DNA of 49,340 nucleotides from Aureobasidium sp. EXF-3400. Lineage: Eukaryota > Ascomycota > Dothideomycetes > Dothideales > Saccotheciaceae. The position numbers and the translations under genes are program-made. The stretch's first letter is position 1; the number at the start of each line of letters is the position of its first letter. Positions 1-10,846 of the stretch are shown here, piece after piece. The stretch is taken from assembly GCA_024195585.1 (NCBI GenBank), contig SWBL01000363.1, positions 1 to 49,340 on the forward strand, in the 5' to 3' direction. A model generated the notes under the pieces. It was not told where the DNA came from. It worked only from the letters and a program-made list of their open reading frames with translations, and made no database searches.

Positions 1-590
1 GGGCGTCATGTCGAGAGCTTAAATGCTTTGATGTTTCGACAGTGCTGTCAGGAGGAGAAACAGGATTGACTGAAAAGTTATGTTGCTGTTTTGCGAACCA
101 TTCCATCGTGGCTATTTTACACAAACATTGTTCCCGACAAGAAGAGTTTGTCGAGGCGACGCTGGGATGGCGAGGACGAATGGAGTCGGTTCGACGGAGT
201 GCAGGGTTTAAACGGCGTTTCGTCCAACCAAAGAAAAAAGACTCGTTTCGTAGGTTTTTTTCATGCCAAAAAGATAAATGTTCAAACCTCTCTTGCCACA
301 TGCGTGTAGTCCTGGTGAAAATGTACTGTCGCCTTGTTAGAGACTTGTCGTTGGTCGCCCCAGTATGAACTGTTAGTGCGCTGAATACTTGTAATAGAGC
401 AGCGTCAAGTATCTGTCTCTCGTCTCAATACCATGTCGCCATGCAAACCTTTGGTTGCCACAGTGCAGTTGACAAGCACTGTGGTGACAGAGGCGCCATG
501 CTCCACATCCGCCAGGCTTCACTTCACGTCCACCATCATTTCCACCTCTACCCTCGAACATCAATTATTATTAACCAAAACTAATCAAAC
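1..590. other. Left-edge intergenic region
   Basis: No coding region I can support. Short open frames on both strands have no recognisable domain and mixed composition. The last 50-100 bases before the ATG at 591 are rich in CA/CT and end in an A-rich leader (AATCAAAC before the ATG), a normal fungal start context for the downstream gene. Confidence 0.5.
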
Positions 591-1973
591 ATGACTTCGC
601 CAAAACGCGATATCACAATCCTCAATCCCTGGCTCGGTGATCTAAAAGCTGGGTACAACAGAAATATAACATCGCGACCGAACTACTTCCTCCACTCCAC
701 GTCCGCGTCTCTAATCACGACCTCTAACCTGCACTCTCTACACCTCGGCACTGGAGAATCAATATACACTTCTCTACTGCCACTCCTACAGTCCGCAAAT
801 GAGGAGCTAATCTTGGTGACTTGCTTCTGGGCAACCTCTGCAACCCAAAAACTGGTAAATGACGCGCTCAAAACGCTATCAGACAAGGGCATCAGCAAAG
901 GCCGCAAGATTCGCGTCCGAATCTGTTTTTCTTCGTCGTCTATACTCCAGACACTTCTGCATCCGCAGACTCTGAGTGGCAAAGTCTATCTTCCTGAATC
1001 ATGGCAGTCTACACTGAACTTCCCACACCCGGATCAACTGCAAGGTTTGGATATGCAAGTCAAGAGTATCTTCCTCTTGCCGTTCTCGGTTATGCATCCG
1101 AAATTCATCATCGTGGATAGGAAAATGGCGGTATTACCATCCTGCAATGTGAGCTGGGAGGATTGGTTCGAAGGCGCTGTGACTCTTACTGGACCTGTTG
1201 TTTCGTGCTTCGTCGACTTTTGGAAGGAGTTCTGGGCACAGCAGGAAGACCGCGACGAACTTCTCAATCTTTCTTCCGGAAACCAAGACTCGATTGCTGA
1301 GATGAGTCAAAACTCACAAGGACAACTACCATTACACGCCACATTGAACTTGAAAGATGTACCAACAATCTTCCTGCCCTCACCCCACCACAGGAATCCA
1401 GATTTCACATTTCCATGGCAAGAACATTCTGCGCCACCACCGACACCATTGAATACCTTTTTGCTCCGCAGTCTCCTCTCTGCTGAACGAGAAGTCTACA
1501 TCCAAACACCTAATCTCACTGCCTCACCCGTTCTCAGAGCCATCTTATCGACTCTGCAACGCGGCATAAACATACACATTGTCACCAGTGAAAGACTCAT
1601 GATACTCGAGCAACTAGTCACCGCCGGCACCACAACTTCTCGTTGCGTTTCAAAACTCATATCACGATACCAGGACGTTTCTTCCACATTATCCCCTTCT
1701 GATCTCGAAGCCGGCAGAGGTGAACCTGGAAAGCTGAGAATCGACTATTTTGTTCCTAGGAAGGGTAATGGAGACAAAGAGCCACAGCAAAGCCATCTCA
1801 AGTGCACGATTGTCGATCAAGAGTTGGTTATTCTTGGATCAGGGAATTTGGATCGTGCAAGTTGGTATACGAGTCAAGAGCTAGGGGTTGCGTTTTTTGA
1901 CCAGGGGTTTGCACGGAAGCTGCTAGGAAGTCTGACGAGTGTGCTGCAAGGAAGGCTCAAGTCTGTTCTGTAA
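591..1973 (+). CDS. Phospholipase D-superfamily (HKD) protein
   Basis: A single-exon gene of 460 residues. Two complete HxKx4D catalytic motifs are visible: H169-P-K171 with D176, followed by N186, and H402-L-K404 with D409, followed by GSGN at 416-419. One HKD motif in each half is the layout of the PLD/cardiolipin-synthase-like superfamily, in which the two histidines form one active site that cleaves or transfers phosphodiesters. I see no signal peptide and no membrane segment, so a cytosolic or peripheral protein is likely. It lacks the PX/PH regions and great length of classical fungal PLD1/Spo14, so it belongs to the short PLD-like group. Substrate could be a phospholipid or a nucleic-acid phosphodiester and cannot be read from sequence. 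The ATG has an A-rich leader, and the coding frame is uninterrupted. Confidence 0.88.
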   Translation: MTSPKRDITILNPWLGDLKAGYNRNITSRPNYFLHSTSASLITTSNLHSLHLGTGESIYTSLLPLLQSANEELILVTCFWATSATQKLVNDALKTLSDKGISKGRKIRVRICFSSSSILQTLLHPQTLSGKVYLPESWQSTLNFPHPDQLQGLDMQVKSIFLLPFSVMHPKFIIVDRKMAVLPSCNVSWEDWFEGAVTLTGPVVSCFVDFWKEFWAQQEDRDELLNLSSGNQDSIAEMSQNSQGQLPLHATLNLKDVPTIFLPSPHHRNPDFTFPWQEHSAPPPTPLNTFLLRSLLSAEREVYIQTPNLTASPVLRAILSTLQRGINIHIVTSERLMILEQLVTAGTTTSRCVSKLISRYQDVSSTLSPSDLEAGRGEPGKLRIDYFVPRKGNGDKEPQQSHLKCTIVDQELVILGSGNLDRASWYTSQELGVAFFDQGFARKLLGSLTSVLQGRLKSVL

Positions 1974-3545
1974 CATCCCTATGTGCATAAGGCTGTCACA
2001 TTTAGCATAACGATGCATAACACTTTGCTAGATAGAGTGAGATGCATGGAGAGGCGTATACTTCGAGCATATACTTAGCTGGTTCGCTGACCTAAGAGTG
2101 ACTATGTGCATCAATACGGCTCGTAGTGTCACAGCATGTCTCTATGGAAGTTGTCATGTTGAAACGAGGTCTACCATAACGTGAAGGTGCATATTGAGCT
2201 TCGTGAAACTCCTAAACTCGTTACAGCAGCAGAATTTTGTTCCCAGAAGGGTTCTTTGCATGGCAACTCCTGACAGACTTAGCACGAGACCCAAACTTTA
2301 TAACCTGTTAGTCCACTCAATATAAGGACGGAGAATGAGGCTGCAGTTGTGGACACAAATTGTTTGAACAGGGTCGCACGTTCATCTACATCGAGAAAGA
2401 AAAAAGGACAAAAAAGAAGAAAAATCCCACACAAGATCATGGTTAGCTCTTCATTATCATCGCTGGTACATTGATGCTAACCATCCGATTGAATCTGTCA
2501 ATGTTAGATGAAGCACTAGTATCATCTGCACGAATGCTGGTGAGATATCTGTAGAGTATTGGAGCGTGCCCTTGCAAAACGTTGCTTTGGGATCGATAAC
2601 AACGAGACAAGATATCACAAGGCATACACTGTTTATTCAATTCATTGAGCATTTTGCTGCACCACTGGCTTGTTTTCACATCAAGACGTTGACAGGTATA
2701 TGGAGTCCAGCATACAAACAGTCTTCCAAACTTCAATCCAGTTTGGGCAGGTCTTGATGGGATCTACAGAAAGTCATCCTTGTCTTAAAAGCTTGGAGAT
2801 TTGAAGTGAGAGAGTGGTCTAGCAATGCAGCACTCTCCCTGACTCAGAGTGTTTGTTTCTAGAAACTTCATAAAGGACGATGGCTTGACGTGAAATTGTT
2901 TGTCCAGTGTCAATTGCACTGTAGCCCAAGCATGCGCGTGCCGAGTGACCGAGTGCCTAGCAGGATGTGCTTGCGAAAGGAAGCGAAATCGGATTTCAAG
3001 AGCGGTAGAGTTTGAACGGCTCCAGGTGTTTTGTGCAGCGGGTAGGATGGGGACACTCGGAGCGGACGGATGCCAACGCTGCCGAGGGCACGTATGACGA
3101 GGATTGTGTGCGACAAAAGCCACAACTCGCAGATGATGTGGAAGTGGATTGGAACAAGATGTTGGATGAAGAGATGGAAAGCCAGTGTTTCAGAAGGACG
3201 GTTCGCTGGCCATGATAGCGCAACTTAAGTGTACCTGCATACGTGTTCGGCGAGCATTATCCAGGCAGGGTTGATGGCAAAAAGCAAAAAGAATTCGACC
3301 AAGACCCTGGAGCGGAGCAGCGATGGGCGCATGACGATGCCGTTGTTGACCAGTGAGCAAGGCTGCGTGTTTGGCAAAGAGGCTTGGTCTTGGTCGGCAC
3401 ATGCGCACGTTTCTCTTGTTCCTTCTCTCAGTCTCAGTCTACAAAATCAAGGTTCATTACGTGCCAGGGCCTTATCCTTGATCCCTGATTGATGATAAGT
3501 GAGCCGCAGCTTTCCTGAACAAAAAGAAAGCCCGCCGCACCCATC
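1974..3545. other. Intergenic region between the PLD-like gene and the disordered-protein gene
   Basis: About 1.6 kb without a gene I can support. It holds the 3' region of the PLD-like gene, a purine-rich patch near 2390-2430 (long A and GA runs), and the leader of the gene starting at 3546. Small open frames around 2785-3220 overlap each other on both strands and show no domain, so I regard them as chance. Confidence 0.45.
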
Positions 3546-4676
3546 ATGTCTGCTCGTGCCCACTCTCCACCTGCTTCGACCTTCAGCTCGCAATCTGACA
3601 CTGCCCCCATCGTCTCGCGCTCCGTCTCTCAATCGCCCACTACCGATCCAGCAAGGCCCAGCAAACGACGACTGTTCGGTCTGGTCAAGAGAAAGGACAA
3701 GGCCGCAGACAACAGTGCCGTCATCGACGCGAATACCGACGCGACTCAGTCCGAGCCGACAGCTGCAGTTGCATCTGCATCACCAACCATGAATCCTCTC
3801 ACTTCGTCGCCCTCTCCGCCCAATCGCTTCGTCGCTGCATCGCCGACCCGTCTACCATTTGCGCTGACTTCGAGTCAATCCACCTCGACTTTAGCGTCAT
3901 CGCAAATTTTTGAGCGCAACGTTCAAGAGTCGATTGTACCTAGCGAATTGTCACCCGCCATTCCTGCACACATCCAGACCGAAGATCATATCCCTGCTGT
4001 TCTCGAGGCGTCTTCCCTCGCTATCACAGACACCCATCTAGATCCGGATCAAGTTGAGATTGTCACCCACACGGCCCATCAACCTGCGATTGATAAGGTT
4101 GCAGAGGGCACAGCAAATGCTCTTCATTCAGATGCACAACTCCCGGTTTCGCCACAAGATTCGCAACACGAAAGTTTCCACTCGGTACCTTCTCATCCGC
4201 CAGATCTTGATGATGCCGCGTCAAACTATGGTGCATTAGATCCTGCAGACGTGCGCAGACTAAGCTTCATTTCCTTTGCAGATGTTGTCCAGGCAGAACA
4301 GGCTGAATCCAAGGACTCTTTACATCACGGACCACTGTCTGCCAGCTCTTTCGGCCAAGCTCAAACACACTCTCCTCCGCTAGCTCGCTCACCATCACCT
4401 GCGCGCTCGCCCTTGTCCTCGCAATATTCACAAGAAGTGACAACCCCACCGCTTGGGAGCAACCCAACATCAATCAAGGGCTTCGACATGAGCCCAGTAC
4501 GCAGCCCAATTGGCAGTCCGCATCACCAGCAACATGGAGAACTCACAATCGAGACAATGCGCCAGGCACTGCGCAAGACAGCCAGTGGAGACTTTACAGG
4601 AACCAAGATAGCACCGTATCCAGCGAGCTCGACAGGCCTTGAAGATGGCGGTTTTGAGAGACCAGGCTTCAAATGA
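3546..4676 (+). CDS. Conserved Ser/Pro-rich disordered protein, function unknown
   Basis: A 376-residue single-exon protein made almost wholly of Ser, Pro, Ala, Thr and Gln, which predicts intrinsic disorder. A basic patch (KRRLFGLVKRKDK) lies near residues 39-51. Two islands look constrained. The first is RRLSFISFADVV at about 237-248, where RRLS is also a good match to a PKA-type phosphorylation site at S240. The second is the C-terminal stretch ELTIETMRQALRKTASGDF, which could form a short amphipathic helix. From memory, fungal proteins of unknown function carry a similar motif, but I cannot name a family. There is no signal peptide, membrane segment or enzymatic motif. A scaffold, or a regulatory target of kinases, is possible but is inference only. 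Confidence 0.75.
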   Translation: MSARAHSPPASTFSSQSDTAPIVSRSVSQSPTTDPARPSKRRLFGLVKRKDKAADNSAVIDANTDATQSEPTAAVASASPTMNPLTSSPSPPNRFVAASPTRLPFALTSSQSTSTLASSQIFERNVQESIVPSELSPAIPAHIQTEDHIPAVLEASSLAITDTHLDPDQVEIVTHTAHQPAIDKVAEGTANALHSDAQLPVSPQDSQHESFHSVPSHPPDLDDAASNYGALDPADVRRLSFISFADVVQAEQAESKDSLHHGPLSASSFGQAQTHSPPLARSPSPARSPLSSQYSQEVTTPPLGSNPTSIKGFDMSPVRSPIGSPHHQQHGELTIETMRQALRKTASGDFTGTKIAPYPASSTGLEDGGFERPGFK

Positions 4677-6075
4677 AGAATAACAAACATTTTACGAATG
4701 ACAAGAAGCGGAATATGCTCCGCTGGCTGACGCGCCCAACTCTCTTCACTTCTCAATTCTCCTTGTTCTGTATTTGCTTATGAATTGCTCAAGGGGCTGG
4801 CTCTCTCCCGGTTTTGGTCTGTTTATCTGCGCTCTGTTACCTTCTACTTATCAGGGGCTGCATGCTTATGACGATACTTTCACTACCTGAAGCATAATTT
4901 CAATATTGATGATCTGAAACGTGACAGCCAACTAAGCCCATCATTCGCTCCTGTGATTCAGATGATGTATAGATAGATGATATTGCGTAAGCGGAAACAT
5001 GACGATGTGAGATATGGACATCTCGAGAGGAATTGGCTGGTGGCCTAGAAAGGATGACGGTGAGCAAGACGCACGGTGCACTGTACCTGAAACACGGCAG
5101 GAGCAGCATGTTGTGCAAAGATATGCAGGGCGTTCGAGCAAGAGGTCCCACAGATAGAGGCGGTGGAGCTTTTGTCAAAAGGTCTTTTGGCAAAGTAGAT
5201 TGTCTAACCCCGAAAAGTGTTTGTTTCGCGGAAGGCTTCTGCTCGAGCACCTTGAAACCTCCCTACGTTGCTCGCCTGGTTCCTGGTTGTTGGTTGCTGG
5301 AGCCTGGTCGTCTTGTCCGCGCCGACGGCGCAGCGCGCGGCGTCTCAGCGTCTGGACCTTTTTCCTCGGGCTGACCAATTAGACTTGTCAGAGGGACAAG
5401 TTTGGAAAGCTGCGGCTTCTCGCAAGGTGACAAGGGCAATATAGGAGTAGGGGACTTTTTATCAGGCCGCCCTTAGAGTGACAATTTGATATCCTTAAGC
5501 GGGCTTTCCTTGTCATGTGCCGAGGAGCAAGTTGAAGCAGCGGTCAAGAGGGTAGGAAGCTGAGAAGCGAGAACGAGAGGGAACGTTTAGCAGCAAAAAG
5601 AAGGCTGGCAGTTTGCCGTCTTCATAGCGAGTAGCGTAGCAGACCAGGGCAGTTCGAGCGCGCCGTTGGCTTTCTGCACTCAGAGAGCACTGAGCACCAG
5701 TGCCAGCACAGCAACCACTGCAACAACGACGACGACGCATCCATCCTTTCCATCTTCTTCGCAAAGCTCGTCAACCACAATTCACCTCCTGCCAACACAT
5801 TGCGCTTGCGAAAGAAACTAGATTCGTGCATTCTCAACGTACTCTACCATCCCCTCCCTCCGCGGCCACACGATTGTATATACCTGGACACCCGCTCCGC
5901 ACAGCAGGCATCGCGGCCCCATGTCTGCTGTAGCGCGTCGTCTCGCTCAATCGACCACTTCCCCATCGCAACCCTCAGGGCGCCGCTGCTGCTGACGGGT
6001 CCGATTGCTTCACCCCTCGCCAATCGCGCGGGGCTCGTATAGCAAGCCTGAGCCCACCTCAGCCTCGGAAAAAGC
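4677..6075. other. Intergenic region and long leader of the RasGAP gene
   Basis: About 1.4 kb. The part near 5700-6075 is C/T-rich and probably includes the transcribed leader of the RasGAP gene. It contains several short upstream open frames, for example from the ATGs at 5700 and 5800, that overlap or end before the main ATG. None encodes a recognisable protein. A short CGA/ACG triplet run lies near 5727. I see no RNA gene. Confidence 0.45.
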
Positions 6076-9000
6076 ATGAGAGCTCATATGGAACCAGCCC
6101 CTCGCCAGAAATGGTCGGAGCAGTCGAGCCGCCGCCGAAAGCAGCCCAGCCTGTACGATGAATACCTGAACCAGGAGCGTTCCGCCATGTCACAGAGTCA
6201 GCCAGTGCCACAAAGTATCATACAGACAACGACCGAAGTGCGCGAACAGCACTTCCCCGGACCTCGATCTGCTCGCAGCGACAACACGATCCGCACCGTG
6301 ACTCCCGACTCAGTCGTTGAGGAGACGACCATCAACATTGAGGGCCACGTGCTGGGCTCTTCTCCCCGGACCAGTCTCAAGAGAGATCGCGATAGTCCTC
6401 GTTCCCTGTTACTTGCCCGCAGTGAATCGACTGACAATGCGCGCAATCGCTTGCAGTACACTTCGACCTCGGCCACCCGTCGCAATCGTACGAGAACGCT
6501 GGACGAGAGCGCCTCACGCGAAGTGTCGCCTGCTTCTGCTCTCCACCCCAGTAGCCGTCTGCGCCATGGCTCGATCCACCTTACTGGTAGCGAATCCATC
6601 TCGACCCAGCTCGCATCTACCTCGTCCTTTGATCCCTCGCAATCCACGTCGTCGTCCGCTTCAAAACGTCCGCGCTCGCCCATCTCGTCATCTGATGCTG
6701 CCAGTGTATCCGGTGCCTTGCCCAACTCAAGCGCTCGCCGCATCCTACATCTTATGAAGACATTGTGTGGCCGTATGTCGGGCACCCTTTGGTTCCGTCG
6801 TGGTGCTTCAGCGATGTGGCTCCAGTCATACTGCTACATTCAGGAGGACACAGGCAGTCTGCTGTGTGAGGCTGATGTTCAATCTCCTCAAAATCGCACC
6901 CTCATTCCCGATTTACGCGGCTGTCAAGTACGCACTGCCATGGATGAAGACACTCAGATGCCCTATCTTGACATTTCGGTGCCGAACTCGACATTACAAT
7001 TGCACATTCGTCTAAAAGATCGAAGAGACTTTGACTCGTGGTTTGCCGCTCTACTTTGTTGGCAGCCAATTCGTCCCAGAGGAATCCACAACAAAATGAC
7101 AAAACCTCAATCTCCTGTCGTGCAAGGCATCACCTTGACCGACAGCAGACGCAATTCTGAGATGTCTCTCACACTCAAAGAAGCCCCCATCATCAAGGTC
7201 GGCCCTATGATTTACTGGGATAGCAACATTTCATATACCAACGCTGGCACACCGAGATCGCTCAAACCTTCACCTTCGCGCTTCCAAAGCTACGGCTCGC
7301 ACTGGTGGAGGCGTGTGTCATGTACGCTGCGTGAGAATGGAGAACTCAAACTTTACGCCGAATCTGGTTCGACTCTTCTTTCTGTTGTTCAGCTTTCCCA
7401 GCTCTCTCGTAGCGCTGTTCAACGATTGGATCCTTCTGTCTTGGACAACGACTTTTGCATAGCCATCTACCCTCAGTACACATCTGGCGCCACTGTCACA
7501 ACCGCCATCCGACCCATATACCTCTCTTTGGAAACTCGTGTTCTCTACGAAGTTTGGTTTGTTTTGCTGAGAGCTTTTACGATACCACAACTCTATGGAC
7601 CTAAACCTAATGGCCACTCTGACGAATCTGCTATTATTCCTGATACCCCTTCATCTGCCGCCTTCGATAACATGATGGCCAATGAGAAGATCGAAATGTT
7701 CCGCATGGAGCGCGCTTTATCTATTCGCATAATTGAAGCCAAGCTGCCGCATGCTCCTTTGAGCTCATTGGCTGAGTTCAACCACCACCATTCAAATCGT
7801 CATAACAACAATAACAATGCTACAAATAAGCCTGAACTCTCGGACGGGTACTATGTTGAAATTCATCTGGACGGTGAAACCCGAGGCAAGACACAAATTA
7901 AACATGAATCAATGGCGCCCTTTTGGCGCGAGGAGTTCGACTACTTAGATCTGCCCGCCGTCCTTACTTCTGCTTCCGTCTTATTGAAGCGTCGCCCACC
8001 GGATCTCTCGAGCCCTCGCGAACAACACGAACTCCGCCTTGTGCATGAAGCCTATGGTTTACTGGACCCTTCGCAAAAGACTGGTGGTTCTGCTGGATTT
8101 ATGCCTGTACAAAACGATCAAATACTTGGCAAAATCGAGATATACCTCGAAGAATTAGAGGCAAGCAAAGAGGTCGAAAAGTGGTGGCCAGTCATGAACC
8201 AGCACGACGAAAATGTTGGCGAGATCTTGATCAAGGCTCGTGCGGAAGAAAATGTCATTCTTATGGCCAAGGACTACAAGCCCTTGAATGACTTACTGCA
8301 TAACTTCTCGAACGAACTTACGTTGCAGGTCGCTCAGATGATCCCGACAGAGCTAAGACGGTTATCGGATTTGCTGCTGAATATCTTCCAAGTATCTGGT
8401 CAGGTCACTGAATGGATCATGGCTCTGGTCGAAGAAGAGATTGACGGTGTACACAAAGAGACGCCTGTGTCTCGTATGAGATATACCCGTCGCATGGCAA
8501 ATAGCAACAATGAGGCAGACGCAAATGTTACTGCTGCTAGCGAGCGAGAGCTAATGGTTCGCGACATGAACAAGAACGCCACACTGGAAGCAAACCTGCT
8601 CTTCCGCGGAAACACACTGCTCACCAAGTCTCTGGACTCACACATGCGTAGAGTAGGCAAGGAGTACCTCCTTGAATGCCTTGGTCCCATCATCAAGGAC
8701 ATCAACGAGAAAGATCCCGACTGTGAAGTTGATCCTAATCGAGTAACAAACCAGCATGATCTAAAGAAGAATTGGGACAGGCTGATCAACTGCACCAAAT
8801 CGGTCTGGAATACAATCAAAGTCAGTGCCAGAAACGCCCCTCCGGAGCTCAGAGTCATCTTCAGACACATCAGAGCTTGTGCAGAAGACAGATATGGCGA
8901 CTTTTTGAGAAGTGTCAGCTACAGCAGTGTTTCTGGTTTCTTGTTCCTGCGCTTCTTCTGTCCAGCGGTTCTGAATCCTAAGCTGTTTGGCCTTCTCAAG

Positions 9001-10206
9001 GACGATCCCAAACCTCGCGCACGCCGCACATTCACCCTGATTGCAAAGTCGCTACAAGGTCTTGCCAACATGGCCTCGTTTGGTAGCAAAGAACACTGGA
9101 TGGAACCCATGAATGCTTTCCTCACAGATCATCGGGAAGCTTTCAAGACCTTCATCAACGACATCTGTTCAATTTCTGCTCCAGATGGCATGATCGGCCA
9201 AAAGCCTACCTCTTACTCAACTCCCCTAGCTATCCAGTCTCGACTTCCGATGACTAGTCGTGAAGGATTCCCCAGCTTGCCATACCTCATTGACCAAAGT
9301 CGTGAGATCGCAAGCCTGGTCGAACTCTGGCTACATGGCACGACCAACGGAAGTGAAGCAGAGTTATTGGCAGCACAAATTGGTAAAGAAGACGGCGATC
9401 TCTTGACCTTCCATAAACTTTGCAGAACCCTCGATGCCCAGACAAAGGAATGTCTTTCTCGTGCCGAGCGCGCTGAGCGCCCTAATTCTGCGCTCAGCTT
9501 TCGCTGGGAAGAGCTTATCGACCAATTGCAAACTACATCGCTGCTAGACAATGGTGCCCGTATTGACGATGCACTCGACGCACCAACTCGCGATTCCTTT
9601 GACGATGTGAGCCAGGCTGCTCAGCACGATTTGGCAAGGGGCCGTGGGTACAGCGCTGGAGGGGTCGGACTTGGTCGCTACAACGCAGATACCGAAGGCC
9701 ATCCACCGCCATCTTGGGAAGAAGACCGTGACGGAGGTGCTCAAACAGCAGCTGTGAGTATTCTGAGCCATGACAACAACCGCCACTTCGACAAGACTAG
9801 CTTCGACATGACGAGACCAGGGACGTCGACCGCCTCGGTCTCTGCATCTGGTTCATATAGCAACAACATCGGTGCTGGATTCATGTCCCAAGGTAATCCA
9901 CCACTTCCGCGCGATCTCACCTCTGCGAGCCTGAACATGCACTTCCCTCAACGGGACCGCGAGCGCAAGTCTACGGAACGTCCTCGCGATGGTAGTGTCA
10001 GTGGCAGTGTTGTTAGCAGCGAAACGGACACCACAACCGCATTGCCTAGTCTTGCGCGCGAACGCGAAAGAAGGGAGCGAGAAAAGGAGAAAAAGGAAAA
10101 AGCCAAGCGCGAAGAAAGAGAACGACGACTCAAAGACTTTATACCCGGCCTCACTGGCTTACGACGAAAGAACGAGCAGAAGGACAAGGATAAAGACAAG
10201 GAGTGA
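6076..10206 (+). CDS. BUD2: BUD2/CLA2-type Ras GTPase-activating protein
   Basis: A single-exon protein of 1376 residues. In order: a disordered Ser/Arg-rich N-terminus; a PH-like region at about 235-330 (starting SGTLWFRRG and ending near DSWFAALL); a C2-like region at about 544-705; and a RasGAP domain at about 828-1030. The RasGAP domain has the arginine-finger motif LFRGN with R844 and the stabilising FLRFFCPAV motif with R959. The C-terminus is highly charged (Arg/Glu/Lys repeats around 1325-1355). The combination of C2 and RasGAP matches the yeast Bud2/Cla2 family, which stimulates GTP hydrolysis by the Ras-like GTPase Rsr1/Bud1 at sites of polarised growth. In filamentous fungi this would mean hyphal tip and septum placement. 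All key catalytic residues are present. A different RasGAP subfamily is less likely because there is no Sec14 or IQ region. Confidence 0.88.
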   Translation: MRAHMEPAPRQKWSEQSSRRRKQPSLYDEYLNQERSAMSQSQPVPQSIIQTTTEVREQHFPGPRSARSDNTIRTVTPDSVVEETTINIEGHVLGSSPRTSLKRDRDSPRSLLLARSESTDNARNRLQYTSTSATRRNRTRTLDESASREVSPASALHPSSRLRHGSIHLTGSESISTQLASTSSFDPSQSTSSSASKRPRSPISSSDAASVSGALPNSSARRILHLMKTLCGRMSGTLWFRRGASAMWLQSYCYIQEDTGSLLCEADVQSPQNRTLIPDLRGCQVRTAMDEDTQMPYLDISVPNSTLQLHIRLKDRRDFDSWFAALLCWQPIRPRGIHNKMTKPQSPVVQGITLTDSRRNSEMSLTLKEAPIIKVGPMIYWDSNISYTNAGTPRSLKPSPSRFQSYGSHWWRRVSCTLRENGELKLYAESGSTLLSVVQLSQLSRSAVQRLDPSVLDNDFCIAIYPQYTSGATVTTAIRPIYLSLETRVLYEVWFVLLRAFTIPQLYGPKPNGHSDESAIIPDTPSSAAFDNMMANEKIEMFRMERALSIRIIEAKLPHAPLSSLAEFNHHHSNRHNNNNNATNKPELSDGYYVEIHLDGETRGKTQIKHESMAPFWREEFDYLDLPAVLTSASVLLKRRPPDLSSPREQHELRLVHEAYGLLDPSQKTGGSAGFMPVQNDQILGKIEIYLEELEASKEVEKWWPVMNQHDENVGEILIKARAEENVILMAKDYKPLNDLLHNFSNELTLQVAQMIPTELRRLSDLLLNIFQVSGQVTEWIMALVEEEIDGVHKETPVSRMRYTRRMANSNNEADANVTAASERELMVRDMNKNATLEANLLFRGNTLLTKSLDSHMRRVGKEYLLECLGPIIKDINEKDPDCEVDPNRVTNQHDLKKNWDRLINCTKSVWNTIKVSARNAPPELRVIFRHIRACAEDRYGDFLRSVSYSSVSGFLFLRFFCPAVLNPKLFGLLKDDPKPRARRTFTLIAKSLQGLANMASFGSKEHWMEPMNAFLTDHREAFKTFINDICSISAPDGMIGQKPTSYSTPLAIQSRLPMTSREGFPSLPYLIDQSREIASLVELWLHGTTNGSEAELLAAQIGKEDGDLLTFHKLCRTLDAQTKECLSRAERAERPNSALSFRWEELIDQLQTTSLLDNGARIDDALDAPTRDSFDDVSQAAQHDLARGRGYSAGGVGLGRYNADTEGHPPPSWEEDRDGGAQTAAVSILSHDNNRHFDKTSFDMTRPGTSTASVSASGSYSNNIGAGFMSQGNPPLPRDLTSASLNMHFPQRDRERKSTERPRDGSVSGSVVSSETDTTTALPSLARERERREREKEKKEKAKREERERRLKDFIPGLTGLRRKNEQKDKDKDKE

Positions 10207-10846
10207 AGCCACGAATGATTGGCGAGAGCTCCGAAAAGCATTTTTTTTCTGTTTACATGTATTGCTCTGGGTCGGGGTTTCTTCCGATCTACGCGTACAG
10301 GAGGTTTGTTCTTGACACGATATGCCTGGGTAGAAGCGGGATGACAGGATAGGGCGATTTTTTCATGTGTATGTTTTCCATTGAGTCTATTGTTCTTTTG
10401 TTAGAAGCGTGCATTGATGTAGCATTTTTTGGCACGTTTCTTGTCACGAAATAAATGTTTATACCTCTATCTTTTTAGCTACGAATGACCTCTTTTTGAA
10501 AATTAGCCGCCTTCTCTTGCTGACATGTCTTGTGTGATAATCAAGCTCAAGGCACAATTTCTTGCTCTCTATCGCTCGTGCTGCAATGATGTTCGATGAT
10601 GGTGGCATGGGTACGAGTAGCTGGTAGAGGAGGCTGGGAAGCCAATCAAACGCGTCCGAAGGGTCGCGTCTGTCATCGCGGAATTTCAAATCGGAGCATC
10701 ATCCTGTCTATTGTCCACCATCTCTACCATACCGCTCTTCCACACCACATCAATTCTCGCCTCTATCCATATCATCCCGTGTTTTCTTTCACCAGCGAAC
10801 ATCCCACATCTTTACGGCCTCAACAAATTACTCCACATCAATCACA
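10207..10846. other. Intergenic region between the RasGAP gene and MRC1
   Basis: It holds the 3' region of the RasGAP gene, including an AATAAA at 10450-10455 that could serve as a poly(A) signal, and the MRC1 promoter with a CCAAT box and an ACGCGT element described separately. The 100 bases before the MRC1 ATG are pyrimidine-rich with CATCA/CACAT repeats, typical of a fungal leader. No gene is seen. Confidence 0.5.
10642..10655 (+). promoter_or_regulatory. CCAAT box next to an MCB-like ACGCGT element
   Basis: CCAAT at 10642-10646 is followed four bases later by ACGCGT at 10650-10655, about 190 bases before the MRC1 start. ACGCGT is the MluI cell-cycle box bound by MBF (Mbp1/Swi6 type) in yeasts, and mrc1 is a known MBF target in fission yeast. 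The same hexamer also occurs at 10291 and inside the MRC1 coding region near 11065, so it is not unique here. Function is inferred. Confidence 0.4.

Noticed and set aside
6198..6785. 195-codon minus-strand open frame
   Set aside because: It is antisense to the disordered N-terminus of the RasGAP gene, with no domain.
10291..10296. ACGCGT in the RasGAP 3' region as an MCB element
   Set aside because: It lies over 500 bases from the MRC1 start, just after another gene. Without a partner element it is not distinguishable from chance.
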